The notes: generated by a model from the letters alone, not told the origin. A stretch of DNA of 64,000 bases from Sphingobium sp. (GCA_017744605.1 JAGIAZ010000001.1:124001-188000), one strand, 5' to 3'; positions 11,662 to 19,922 are shown, numbered from the stretch's first letter. Program-made: numbers and translations.

Positions 11662-13935
11662 ATGGATCAGGTGACGGGCCTGCAAGGCACCGCCCAAGGA
11701 TCGGGCGGAGGGCCGACGACGTTGCGCCGACTCGGCAAGCTTGCCGAGCCGTTGATGTTGCTCGTCCTTGCCCTCACCGCTGGCCTGACCTGGTGGTTCG
11801 TCGAGCACCCCAACCAGCATCAGACCCTGCTGAGCGCGCCCATCGTCGCGCTGCTGCTCGTGCTCAATCTCCTGCCGGCCCTGGCCCTGCTTGTGCTGGT
11901 CGGCCAGCGTATTGCCCGTTATCGCGCCGCGCGAAGCCTGGTCGGTGGCGATGGCCGCCTGCATGTTCGTCTGGTGGCGATCTTCTCGGTCATCGCCAGC
12001 GTGCCCGTGCTGCTGGTCGTGATCTTCGCCTCGCTGCTTTTCCAATATGGCGTGGGTTTCTGGTTCTCGTCCGATGCACGCTCGATGCTCGAAAATGCGA
12101 GCGACCTGGCGCGCGGCTATTATCAGGACAATCTGCGCGAGGTCGGCGACGAAACCATCACGATGGCAAGCGATCTGCGCGACTATCTCACGGAATCGAA
12201 GATCACCAGCCAGGCCTTCGCCGAGGGCTATGTCTATCAGGTGGCGACACGCAAGCTGAACCGGTCGGCGATCATCGAGATCGGCAAGGACGGCGTGGCG
12301 CGCACGGCGGCTGCGGTCGATCCGGACAATCGCACCGCGGCCGACGTGATCACGCCGGACATCATCGAGCGCCTGGATGCGGGGGAGGCGAGCGTCGTCG
12401 AGCCCAAGCGCGATCAGATCCAGGCGATCGTGCAATTCTATCCCCGCTCCCGGACCTATCTCTATGTGGCCCGCAACTCCAAGGCGTCCGCGTTCCGCCA
12501 GATGACCACGGCCCAGCAGGTGCTGGCGAATTACGAGGATTTCACATCGCAATCGCGCCGACTGCAGCTCACCTTCAACATCGCCCTGTTCCTGGGCGCG
12601 CTGATGCTGGTGGGCTTTGCGGTCTGGATCGCGCTGCTGGTCGCGGATCGACTTGTCCGCCCGGTGGGCGAGCTCGTCGACGCCGCCCGGCGCGTCACCG
12701 CAGGCGACCTGTCCGCGCGCGTCACCGACCCGCACACGCGCGACGAGATCGGCACCATGGCCAGCGCCTTCAACCGCATGACGCAAAGGCTGGAGGCGCA
12801 GACCAGCGCGCTCGTGTCGGCCAACAATCAGCTCGCCAATCGCCGGGCCTTCATCGAAGCCGTGCTGTCGGGCGTCAGCGCCGGCATCCTCTCCGCCGAT
12901 CAGAACGGCGTGGTGCAGCTGCTCAACAGCTCGGCGACGGCGCTGCTCGCCAAGCCGGGCATCCAGCCCGTCGGCCGGCCGCTCTCCGAAATCTCCCCGG
13001 AACTGGCCGAGTTCATGTCGTCGGGCACGGATAATGACATCATCCAGATCCGCGTCGGGTCCGAGGTTCGAACATTGGCCGTCAAATTGGTCGCCGACGG
13101 CGGCAATCGCGTGCTGACCTTCGACGACATCACGCAGCAGCTGCTCGACCAGCGCCGCGCGACCTGGGCCGATGTGGCGCGGCGTATCGCCCATGAGATC
13201 AAGAACCCGCTGACGCCGATCCAGCTCGCGGCGGAACGGCTCGAGCGGCGCTATGCCAAGGAAGTCCAGTCCGATCCCGGCACCTTCCGCAGGCTCACGG
13301 AGACGATCATCCGGCAGGTCAGCGACCTGAGGCGCATCGTCGATGAGTTCAACAGCTTCGCGCGCATGCCCAAGCCGGTCTTCCGCCCCGAGGCGATGAT
13401 CGACATCGCCCGGCATGCCATGTTCCTGCATGAGGTCGCGCATCCCACCATCGCGTTCCGCTTCCAGTCGGTCGACGAGGATGTCGCGATGATCTGCGAT
13501 CGGCGGCAGATCGCGCAGGCCCTGACCAACATCGTCAAAAATGCCGTCGAGGCCATCGAGCAACGGCAGTTGGTGCAGCCCTCGGCCGAGGGGGAAGGCG
13601 CGCCCGAAGCGCCCATCGGCCATGTCACGATGACTCTCGCGCGGCAGGAGAACGAGCTGGTTCTCTCGGTCGCCGACGACGGCGTCGGCTTGCCTGCCGA
13701 CCGGGATCGCATCGCCGAGCCCTATATGACGACCCGCGCCAAGGGCACGGGGCTCGGCCTGGCAATCGTCAGGAAGATCGTCGAGGAGCATTTCGGCACG
13801 ATGAGTTTTGCGGACGCGGACGGCGGCGGCACCGTCGTCAGCCTGCGTTTCGATATGGAGAGACTGGCACGGCTCGCCGAGGGGAGCGGCGAGGACCAGG
13901 ATGAGGTAACAAGAGAGACTTTGCATGGCGCTTGA
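11662..13935 (+). CDS. ntrY: Nitrogen/redox sensor histidine kinase NtrY
   Basis: This 757-residue membrane kinase has about three N-terminal transmembrane segments, an extracytoplasmic region (about 130-290), another membrane segment (ALFLGALMLVGFAVWIALLV), a HAMP linker (RLVRPVGELVDAARRVTAGD), a PAS domain, and a kinase core with phosphoacceptor H511 in [15 protein letters not shown]. The G2 box is GTGLGLAIV. NtrY/NtrX pairs link nitrogen metabolism, redox state and envelope physiology in alphaproteobacteria. The ATG MDQVTG was chosen over a GTG 39 nt upstream; neither has a strong ribosome site. The coding end overlaps ntrX by 11 nt. Confidence 0.94.
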   Translation: MDQVTGLQGTAQGSGGGPTTLRRLGKLAEPLMLLVLALTAGLTWWFVEHPNQHQTLLSAPIVALLLVLNLLPALALLVLVGQRIARYRAARSLVGGDGRLHVRLVAIFSVIASVPVLLVVIFASLLFQYGVGFWFSSDARSMLENASDLARGYYQDNLREVGDETITMASDLRDYLTESKITSQAFAEGYVYQVATRKLNRSAIIEIGKDGVARTAAAVDPDNRTAADVITPDIIERLDAGEASVVEPKRDQIQAIVQFYPRSRTYLYVARNSKASAFRQMTTAQQVLANYEDFTSQSRRLQLTFNIALFLGALMLVGFAVWIALLVADRLVRPVGELVDAARRVTAGDLSARVTDPHTRDEIGTMASAFNRMTQRLEAQTSALVSANNQLANRRAFIEAVLSGVSAGILSADQNGVVQLLNSSATALLAKPGIQPVGRPLSEISPELAEFMSSGTDNDIIQIRVGSEVRTLAVKLVADGGNRVLTFDDITQQLLDQRRATWADVARRIAHEIKNPLTPIQLAAERLERRYAKEVQSDPGTFRRLTETIIRQVSDLRRIVDEFNSFARMPKPVFRPEAMIDIARHAMFLHEVAHPTIAFRFQSVDEDVAMICDRRQIAQALTNIVKNAVEAIEQRQLVQPSAEGEGAPEAPIGHVTMTLARQENELVLSVADDGVGLPADRDRIAEPYMTTRAKGTGLGLAIVRKIVEEHFGTMSFADADGGGTVVSLRFDMERLARLAEGSGEDQDEVTRETLHGA

Positions 13936-15295
13936 TGTTCTGATCGTAGACGATGAAGCCGACATCCGGGACCTGGTGGCGGGTGTCCTGGAGGATGAGG
14001 GCTTCGAAACGCGCCTCGCCGGCGGCAGCGACGAGGCCCTGGAGGCGCTGGCTGCCCGGCGGCCGTCGCTGGTGCTGCTCGACGTCTGGCTGCAGGGCTC
14101 GCGTCTGGATGGCCTCGAGTTGCTCGAGGAGATCAAGCGGCGCGATGCGAGCATTCCGGTGCTGATGATTTCGGGCCATGGCAATATCGACACGGCCGTG
14201 GCCGCGATCCGCAAGGGCGCCGTCGATTTCCTCGAAAAGCCCTTTGAATCGAGCCATCTTCTCCATGTCGTGGGCCGTGCCACCGAAACCGAGCGCCTGC
14301 GCCGCGAGAACCAGGTGCTGCGCGCCCGTTTCGGCCAGGAAGAAGAGCTCACCGGCACCAGCAACGCGATCAATGCCGTCCGCGCCACGATCAAGAAGGT
14401 CGCCGGTACGGGCAGCCGCGTGATGATCACGGGCCCGGCGGGCGTCGGCAAGGAAGTCGCCGCGCGCATGCTGCACAACTGGTCGGGAAGGGCGGACGGC
14501 CCCTTCGTCATCGTGACGGCCGCCCGCATGGAGCCCGAGCGTGCGGAAGAAGAGATGTTCGGTGTCGAGAGCGACGATGGCGTCGTTCGCCCCGGCCTGT
14601 TGGAGCAGGCGCATGGCGGCACGCTCTTCCTCGACGAGATCGCCGACATGCCCCTGACCACGCAGGGCAAGATCCTGCGCGTGCTCACCGACCAGAGTTT
14701 CACCCGCATCGGCGGACAGCGGCAGGTGAAGGTCGACATCCGCGTGATCTCGGCGACGGCGCGCAATCTCAAGGAAGAGATCGAGGCGCGGCGTTTCCGC
14801 GAGGATCTCTACTATCGCCTCAATGTCGTACCGCTCAGCATCCCCCCGCTCGCCGAACGCCGCGACGACATACCGACGCTGGTCGATCATTATCTCGCGC
14901 GCTTCGCCTCAGAGCGCGGCCTGCCGTCGCCACGCATGGCCTCGAACGCCATGGCGGCGCTCCAGGCCGGCGAGTGGCCCGGCAACGTCCGGCAGTTGCG
15001 CAATGTGGTCGAGCGCACGATCATTCTCGCGCCGGCCCAGCATGAGGGCGCGATCGAGCTCGACATGCTGCCGGCGGAGGCTTCCGGCGGCAGCGACGAT
15101 GTCGGCCTGTCGAATGCGATCATGGGGGCGCCGCTCCGCGAAGCGCGCGAGAATTTCGAGCGGGAATATCTCAAGATCCAGATCAAGCGTTTCTCGGGAA
15201 ATATCTCCCGCACAGCCGCGTTCATCGGCATGGAACGCTCGGCCCTGCATCGGAAGCTCAAGTCATTGGGGCTCGGCGACACGCGCGACAATTGA
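13925..15295 (+). CDS. ntrX: Response regulator NtrX
   Basis: This 456-residue partner of NtrY has a receiver domain with D10/E11 and phosphoacceptor D53 (VLLDVWLQ), an AAA+ domain with Walker A GPAGVGKE (170-177) and Walker B LFLDEIAD, and a C-terminal Fis-type helix-turn-helix (RTAAFIGMERSALHRKLK). The sigma-54 contact loop GAFTGA is absent: EEMFGVESDDGVVRPGLLEQ stands where NtrC has [10 protein letters not shown]. That argues against sigma-54 activation and for sigma-70-type control, in line with other NtrX proteins as far as I recall. It overlaps ntrY by 11 nt. Confidence 0.94.
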   Translation: MALDVLIVDDEADIRDLVAGVLEDEGFETRLAGGSDEALEALAARRPSLVLLDVWLQGSRLDGLELLEEIKRRDASIPVLMISGHGNIDTAVAAIRKGAVDFLEKPFESSHLLHVVGRATETERLRRENQVLRARFGQEEELTGTSNAINAVRATIKKVAGTGSRVMITGPAGVGKEVAARMLHNWSGRADGPFVIVTAARMEPERAEEEMFGVESDDGVVRPGLLEQAHGGTLFLDEIADMPLTTQGKILRVLTDQSFTRIGGQRQVKVDIRVISATARNLKEEIEARRFREDLYYRLNVVPLSIPPLAERRDDIPTLVDHYLARFASERGLPSPRMASNAMAALQAGEWPGNVRQLRNVVERTIILAPAQHEGAIELDMLPAEASGGSDDVGLSNAIMGAPLREARENFEREYLKIQIKRFSGNISRTAAFIGMERSALHRKLKSLGLGDTRDN

Positions 15296-15445
15296 ACGAG
15301 GTTTCCATTGTGCAATGCGACAAAGTCTGTGGATTTTGCCGGAGAAACCTATTAACCTTGGTGCCGCCGCGGGTGACCGCGATGGTTTGAGACGTCAAAT
15401 CGTGACGCAATGCGGGCAGCGATCCGCCAATAAACGGAGTAACAA

Positions 15446-15937
15446 ATGGCCGAAAAGCTCAATAATCTTCAGGACATTTTCCTGAACAGCCTCCGTAAGA
15501 GCAAGACCCCGGTGACGATGTTCCTCGTCAAGGGCGTGAAACTGCAGGGAATTGTAACCTGGTTCGACAATTTTTCCGTGCTTCTGCGCCGCGACGGACA
15601 GACGCAGCTTGTCTACAAGCACGCTATTTCGACTGTGATGCCCGCCCACCCGATCGATCTCTCCAAGATCGAGTCGGCCTTTTCCGCCAATGACCGCAAG
15701 CCGAAGCTTCTGCAGGAAATATTCCTTTCGGCGGTGCACAAAACGAACAATCCGGTGACGATGTTCCTGGTCAATGGCGTCATGCTCCAGGGCGACATCT
15801 CGGCCTTCGATCTGTTCTGCATGCTCCTCCAGCGCGACGGCATCGTCCAGCTGGTCTACAAGCACGCCATCTCGACGGTTCAGCCGACTCATCCCCTTGA
15901 CCTCTCGACCGAAGGGGAGGATCCCGAGCTCGACTAG
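15446..15937 (+). CDS. hfq: RNA chaperone Hfq, tandem two-domain form
   Basis: The 163-residue protein holds two consecutive Sm domains (about 5-72 and 87-153), where ordinary Hfq has one. Each copy keeps the Sm1 pattern ([14 protein letters not shown] and [14 protein letters not shown]) and the Sm2 hallmark YKHAISTV (57-64 and 138-145). The linker [12 protein letters not shown] is short and charged, and the tail is acidic (TEGEDPELD). Hfq promotes small RNA-mRNA pairing; a fused dimer would assemble three chains into a six-domain ring. The start has GGAGTAAC just upstream. Two-domain Hfq is known from Zymomonas, a relative. The gene sits between ntrX and hflX, while many alphaproteobacteria have ntrX-hfq-hflX with a single domain. 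Confidence 0.95.
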   Translation: MAEKLNNLQDIFLNSLRKSKTPVTMFLVKGVKLQGIVTWFDNFSVLLRRDGQTQLVYKHAISTVMPAHPIDLSKIESAFSANDRKPKLLQEIFLSAVHKTNNPVTMFLVNGVMLQGDISAFDLFCMLLQRDGIVQLVYKHAISTVQPTHPLDLSTEGEDPELD

Positions 15938-15949
15938 AGCATGTTCAAG

Positions 15950-15967
15950 TCAGATGGATTCACCTGA
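15950..15967. repeat. Short palindrome with GGATTCACCTGA core, copy 1
   Basis: TCAGATGGATTCACCTGA is an imperfect inverted repeat 12 nt after the hfq stop. The 12-mer GGATTCACCTGA recurs at 44745-44756. Confidence 0.45.
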
Positions 15968-15992
15968 GACTCGGAAAATGCGGGAAAGATAA

Positions 15993-17390
15993 GAGGGCAC
16001 GATCCGCTTCAATCCAGGCGGGTTATGCCCTTGCGGCAACGGGACCGGAACCATCGCACATTTTACCGAGAGGGAAGAGGTTTCGCGCGGCGCGCGTGCG
16101 CTGGTCGTCCATGCCGAGCAGGGCGGCCGGCAGCGGCGCGATGTTGCCGCACGGCTCGAGGAGGCGAGGGGACTCGCCCTCGCCATCGGCCTCGATGTCC
16201 GCGAAACCCACGCCTTTCGCGTGCGCCAGTCGCGCCCTGCGACGCTGTTCGGCGCCGGCCAGATCGAGCAGGTCGCGGCTCATGTCGCGATGGACGAAGC
16301 CGAGCTGGTCGTCGTCGACAATAATCTGACCCCGGTCCAGCAGAGCAATCTCGAAAAGGCCTGGAATGCGAAGGTCATCGACCGGACCGGGCTCATTCTC
16401 GAAATTTTCGGCGAGCGCGCCGCCACGGCCGAAGGCCGGCTGCAGGTCGAGCTCGCGCATCTCGACTATCAGGCCGGCCGGCTCGTGCGCAGCTGGACCC
16501 ACCTCGAGCGCCAGCGCGGCGGCTTCGGCTTTCTCGGCGGCCCCGGCGAGACCCAGATCGAGGCCGACCGGCGCATGATCCGTGACCGGATGTCGCGCAT
16601 TCGCCGCGAGCTGGAGCAGGTGACGCGCACCCGCGGTCTGCATCGCGCCCGCCGGCAGCGCGCGCCGTGGCCCGTGATCGCGCTGGTCGGCTATACCAAT
16701 GCGGGGAAATCGACGCTGTTCAACCGCCTGACCGGCGCCGAGGTGCTGGCCCAGGACATGCTGTTCGCCACGCTCGATCCCACGATGCGCCAGATCTCGC
16801 TGCCGGGCATCGACAAGGCGATCCTCTCCGACACCGTCGGCTTCGTCTCGGATCTGCCGCACCAGCTCATCGCCGCCTTCCGGGCGACGCTGGAGGAGGT
16901 GTTGTCGGCCGATCTCATCCTGCATGTCCGCGACATCGCCCACCCGGACACCGATGCGCAGAAAGCCGACGTGCTCGATGTGCTCGGCGAACTGGGCGCG
17001 CTGCCGGCCGGCATAGACGGCAATGAAGCCGGTCCTGCCGTCATCGAGGTCTGGAACAAGGCCGATCTCATCGCCGATCCGGACCATCGCGCCGCGATCG
17101 AGGAACGGGCGGAGCGCGAAGGCAATGTCGTCATCGTCTCGGCGCTCAGCGGGGAGGGCGTTGCGGACCTTCAACGCGCCATGGCCGATCTGCTGGGGAA
17201 GGGCCATCGGCGCTACGAAATCGCCGTCGATCCCGCCAATGGCGCCGCCCTGGCATGGCTGCATGCGCATGGCGAAGTCGTTGATCAGGATGTCGCAGAG
17301 GACGGCACGATCCTGGCGTCGGTGCGGCTCGATCCGGCGGATTGGGAACGGTTTTCGCGGCAATTCGCGCCGGCGATCCATCGATGTTGA
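15993..17390 (+). CDS. hflX: Ribosome-associated GTPase HflX, with an undefined start
   Basis: The clear HflX body has the N-terminal domain (RPATLFGAGQIEQV, VIDRTGLILEIF), the coiled hairpin (GGFGFLGGPGETQIEADRR) and the G domain with G1 GYTNAGKST, G3 DTVGF and G4 NKAD. HflX is a GTP-dependent factor that splits stalled ribosomes. The frame is open back to 15993 and codes for expected residues such as EREEVSRGARALVVH at 16068-16112, yet has no ATG, GTG or TTG before the GTG at 16221, which would delete about 50 conserved residues. The start given here is the frame limit, not a start codon. A non-standard start (ATC at 16053) or a frameshift against the ATG at 16025 are the options. Confidence 0.9.
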   Translation, partial: EGTIRFNPGGLCPCGNGTGTIAHFTEREEVSRGARALVVHAEQGGRQRRDVAARLEEARGLALAIGLDVRETHAFRVRQSRPATLFGAGQIEQVAAHVAMDEAELVVVDNNLTPVQQSNLEKAWNAKVIDRTGLILEIFGERAATAEGRLQVELAHLDYQAGRLVRSWTHLERQRGGFGFLGGPGETQIEADRRMIRDRMSRIRRELEQVTRTRGLHRARRQRAPWPVIALVGYTNAGKSTLFNRLTGAEVLAQDMLFATLDPTMRQISLPGIDKAILSDTVGFVSDLPHQLIAAFRATLEEVLSADLILHVRDIAHPDTDAQKADVLDVLGELGALPAGIDGNEAGPAVIEVWNKADLIADPDHRAAIEERAEREGNVVIVSALSGEGVADLQRAMADLLGKGHRRYEIAVDPANGAALAWLHAHGEVVDQDVAEDGTILASVRLDPADWERFSRQFAPAIHRC

Positions 17391-17396
17391 ATCTCT

Positions 17397-17515
17397 CGTC
17401 ATTGCGAGTCCGGCTTTAGTCGGGCGAAGCAATCCAGGGGCGGGCAAAATCGGCCTAGATTGCCGCGCGACTACGTCGCTCGCAATGACGATTCAGTTTT
17501 GCTGGATCGGAATCT
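17397..17515. repeat. Palindromic intergenic repeat, family A, copy 1
   Basis: The element opens CGTCATTGCGAG and its right arm closes CTCGCAATGACG at 17490. Internal blocks GCAATCCAGG and GATTGCCGCGCGAC follow the same mirror plan. A further tail (CTGGATCGGAATCT) is shared with the copy at 51756. It fills nearly the whole gap between hflX and the convergent mazG. Other copies are at 23397, 51756 and 61801. Confidence 0.85.
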
Positions 17516-17533
17516 GGTGAACCGGCCTCACGC

Positions 17534-18325
17534 CTATTCCGCGGCCTTCACCGCCTGCCACAGCGCTTCCTGCTGGGCAAGCGACAGGTCGGGGAAGGGC
17601 ACTGGGCCCGTCATTGCTTCCATCGCCCGGAATCTGCGTTCGAATTTGAGGTTGGCGGCGCGCAGCGCGGCTTCCGGGTCCACATGATGATGGCGCGCCA
17701 GATTGGCGGCGGCGAACAGCAGATCGCCAATCTCTTCCGCGACATGATCCGGTGTCGTTGCAGAAGACAATTCCTCAAGCTCTTCCATGAGCTTATCCTG
17801 AACTGCTGAGACATCATTCCAATCGAATCCGACCCGCGCCGCGCGCTTCTGCAGCTTCTCCGCGCGCGCCAATGCCGGGAGACCCGAGGCAACGCCCGCC
17901 AGCGCCGAATTGTCGTCGCCCGACTTTTCCGCGCGCTCGGCCGCCTTGATCTGCTCCCAGCCCGGCGATGCTTCGGCATCGCCATGTCCATTCGGGCCGA
18001 AAACATGCGGATGGCGTCGCACCATCTTCTCGCAAATCGCTGTAATCACGTCCGAAAGTGAAAACAATCCGGCTTCCTCCGCCATGCGGCTGTGGAACAC
18101 GACCTGAAGGAGGAGATCGCCAAGCTCGTCCTTGAGCGCCGCCATGTCGTTGCGCTCGATGGCGTCGGCGACCTCATAGGCTTCCTCGATCGTATAGGGC
18201 GCGATCGACGCGAAATCCTGCTCGATATCCCACGGACAACCGGTCTCGCGATCGCGCAATCGCGCCATGATCGCGACGAGAGGGGAAATGTCGGGGGACG
18301 CCATATCGGTCGCCTGCTGGTCCAT
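17534..18325 (-). CDS. mazG: Nucleoside triphosphate pyrophosphohydrolase MazG
   Basis: This 263-residue cytoplasmic enzyme has two MazG domains and hydrolyses (d)NTPs to monophosphates and pyrophosphate, a house-cleaning role also linked to ppGpp turnover. The first domain has CPWDIEQDF, EEAYEVADAIE and KDELGDLLLQVVFHSRMAEE. The second has KLMEELEEL and EEIGDLLFAAANLARH. The Glu/Asp magnesium ligands are intact and the length is normal. Upstream lies a strikingly AT-rich palindrome, probably part of its promoter. It is convergent with hflX. Confidence 0.94.
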   Translation of the reverse strand: MDQQATDMASPDISPLVAIMARLRDRETGCPWDIEQDFASIAPYTIEEAYEVADAIERNDMAALKDELGDLLLQVVFHSRMAEEAGLFSLSDVITAICEKMVRRHPHVFGPNGHGDAEASPGWEQIKAAERAEKSGDDNSALAGVASGLPALARAEKLQKRAARVGFDWNDVSAVQDKLMEELEELSSATTPDHVAEEIGDLLFAAANLARHHHVDPEAALRAANLKFERRFRAMEAMTGPVPFPDLSLAQQEALWQAVKAAE

Positions 18326-18336
18326 CGCTAAGTCCG

Positions 18337-18350
18337 ATAATATATATTAT
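18337..18350. promoter_or_regulatory. AT-only palindrome upstream of mazG
   Basis: ATAATATATATTAT is a perfect 14-bp palindrome 12 nt upstream of the mazG start, in GC-rich surroundings. It may be a promoter -10 region or an operator. Confidence 0.4.
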
Positions 18351-18410
18351 GTTAAATGAGATACGGATTGAATTTGACGTCCAAGGTGTTTTCAAGCCCC
18401 TTCAGCGACT

Positions 18411-18426
18411 TGCACCCAACAGGATT
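18411..18426. repeat. Duplicate of the tRNA-Arg 3' end (att-like scar)
   Basis: The 16-mer TGCACCCAACAGGATT is identical to 18541-18556, the discriminator, acceptor and T-arm end of tRNA-Arg (CCT), exactly 130 bp away on the downstream side of that tRNA. Homology stops sharply after it. This is the form of an attachment-site duplication or of a tRNA fragment. Confidence 0.6.
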
Positions 18427-18501
18427 GCTTCGCACCTATCGGCGCTTCGCGGTCTCCGCTTCGCTTCGACTCCGAACAAGTTCGAACCTTCAGAAGCACA
18501 G

Positions 18502-18539
18502 CATTTGGGAAAGCGCCCGTTCGAACACTTTCCCAAATG
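18502..18539 (-). terminator. Hairpin directly after tRNA-Arg
   Basis: CATTTGGGAAAG and CTTTCCCAAATG form a perfect 12-bp stem with a 14-nt loop. On the minus strand it begins within the encoded CCA of the tRNA. It lacks a T-run, so it may be a processing signal or a weak terminator. Confidence 0.45.
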
Positions 18540-18614
18540 GTGCACCCAACAGGATTCGAACCTGTGGCCTTCGGATTAGGAATCCGACGCTCTATCCTGC
18601 TGAGCTATGGGTGC
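18538..18614 (-). tRNA. tRNA-Arg (CCT)
   Basis: A minus-strand cloverleaf has acceptor stem GCACCCA/TGGGTGC, discriminator A and an encoded CCA. The anticodon stem TCGGA/TCCGA holds loop TTCCTAA, giving anticodon CCT. The T arm contains GGTTCGAATCC. It lies 14 nt after the DUF1178 gene on the same strand. Confidence 0.95.
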
Positions 18615-18628
18615 ACGCAGCGCCGGCT

Positions 18629-19096
18629 CTAATGCGTGCTCTCCGGCGGCGCAACCGGCACGATCAACGGCGCGACCGGCACGCCTTCCTCCATCATCGC
18701 GCGCGCCTCTTGTGCATTCGTCGTGCCATGGATCGGCGCCTGCTCGGCTTCGCCATAATACATGGCGCGCGCCTGTTCGGCGAATTTGTCGCCGACCCAT
18801 TGCGACTTCTCCAGCATCTCAGTCTGGGCCTTCGCCAGGGCGCCGAGCATTTCCTCGAGCTTCGCCTGGTCGGGCGAGCCGCTGGTCATGGCGATGGATG
18901 CCGGTGCCGTGGCAGCATCGCGCCGATTCCCCTTGGCGGCGACCGCAGGCGCCATCACGGCCTTTGCCACGTCCGCACTGCCGCACACCGGACAGGCAAT
19001 CTGTCGCCTGCCACGCTGCTCCTCATAGTCGCCGCTCGAACGGAACCAGCCTTCGAAGACATGATCATGAATGCATTTGAGGTCGAAGCTGATCAT
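18629..19096 (-). CDS. DUF1178 family protein
   Basis: This 155-residue soluble protein begins MISFDLKCIHDHVFEGWFRS, the hallmark opening of DUF1178, and carries a CPVCGS pair that with Cys8 suggests a small zinc ribbon. The rest is Ala/Glu-rich and probably helical. The function is unknown. The family is regularly found next to a nitrilase-type amidohydrolase and glutaredoxin in alphaproteobacteria, as here; its start overlaps the amidohydrolase stop by 4 nt. Confidence 0.85.
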   Translation of the reverse strand: MISFDLKCIHDHVFEGWFRSSGDYEEQRGRRQIACPVCGSADVAKAVMAPAVAAKGNRRDAATAPASIAMTSGSPDQAKLEEMLGALAKAQTEMLEKSQWVGDKFAEQARAMYYGEAEQAPIHGTTNAQEARAMMEEGVPVAPLIVPVAPPESTH

Positions 19097-19917
19097 GCCG
19101 CGGTCCCCTTCGCGATCGACCGGCGATGGCGCAAGACGGGAATGCGCGTGCGGACGTCCTCAATCCGGTCCTGCGGCAAGTCGACGAGATGCAGGCCGGG
19201 CATGTCGCCAGCATCGAGCAGGATCTCGCCCCAGGGATCGACGACAAGGCTATGCCCATAGGTCGACCGCCCGTCCTCGTGCCGACCGACCTGCGCCGCC
19301 GCGATCACGAACATGGCATTCTCGATCGCGCGGGCGCGCATCAGCACATGCCAATGCGCCTCGCCGGTCGGAACCGTGAAGGCCGCCGGAATGGCCGTCA
19401 TGGTCGCACCTGCCCCGGACAAGGCCTGATAAAGGGCCGGAAAACGGAGATCGTAGCAGATCGTGAGGCCGAGCTTGCCCCATGGCGTATCGGCCAGGAC
19501 CGGCCCCTCTCCGCCAACATAGCTGTTGGATTCGCGCCAGCTTTCGCCGCTCGGCAAGTCGACATCGAAGAGATGCATCTTGTCGTAACGCGCCCGGATC
19601 TCGCCCTGATCGTCGATGAGATAGGCGCGGTTGCGGCGCTTGCCGCTTGCCGGATCGGCGATGGCCAGCGAACCCAGTTGCACCCAGAGCCGATGCTCGC
19701 GCGCTGCAGCCCGCACCGCCGCCAGCACGCCATCGTCGGCCTCGACGCGGATCGCCGACGCAGATCGCGACCGGTCCATGTCCAGGCAACCCGACATTTC
19801 CGGGGTAAACAGCATGTCGGCGCCGGCAGCCCGCGCCTCCAAAACGGCGGACACCAGGGTCTCGGCATTGGCATCCGGATCGATACCGGCCGTCATTTGC
19901 AGAAGTGCGGCACGCAT
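19093..19917 (-). CDS. Carbon-nitrogen hydrolase (Nit1/omega-amidase type)
   Basis: This 274-residue member of the nitrilase superfamily has the Glu-Lys-Cys triad E40 (FTPEMSG), K113 (YDKMHLFDVDL) and C154 (LTICYDLRFP). The YDKMHLFDVD block is typical of the Nit1/NitFhit branch, which includes deaminated-glutathione amidase. The neighbouring glutaredoxin fits glutathione metabolism. The ATG was preferred; a TTG nine bases upstream would overlap the grxC stop by 4 nt and is also plausible. It is co-transcribed with grxC and DUF1178. Confidence 0.9.
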   Translation of the reverse strand: MRAALLQMTAGIDPDANAETLVSAVLEARAAGADMLFTPEMSGCLDMDRSRSASAIRVEADDGVLAAVRAAAREHRLWVQLGSLAIADPASGKRRNRAYLIDDQGEIRARYDKMHLFDVDLPSGESWRESNSYVGGEGPVLADTPWGKLGLTICYDLRFPALYQALSGAGATMTAIPAAFTVPTGEAHWHVLMRARAIENAMFVIAAAQVGRHEDGRSTYGHSLVVDPWGEILLDAGDMPGLHLVDLPQDRIEDVRTRIPVLRHRRSIAKGTAA

Positions 19918-19922
19918 ATTGG

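Noticed and set aside
11629-14772. A 1047-codon open frame on the minus strand opposite ntrY and ntrX
   Set aside because: It is antisense to two clear two-component genes. In high-G+C DNA with strong third-position bias such shadow frames are expected; no motif or start signal supports it.
18356-19261. A 301-codon plus-strand frame across tRNA-Arg and DUF1178
   Set aside because: It crosses a tRNA gene and is antisense to two well supported genes.
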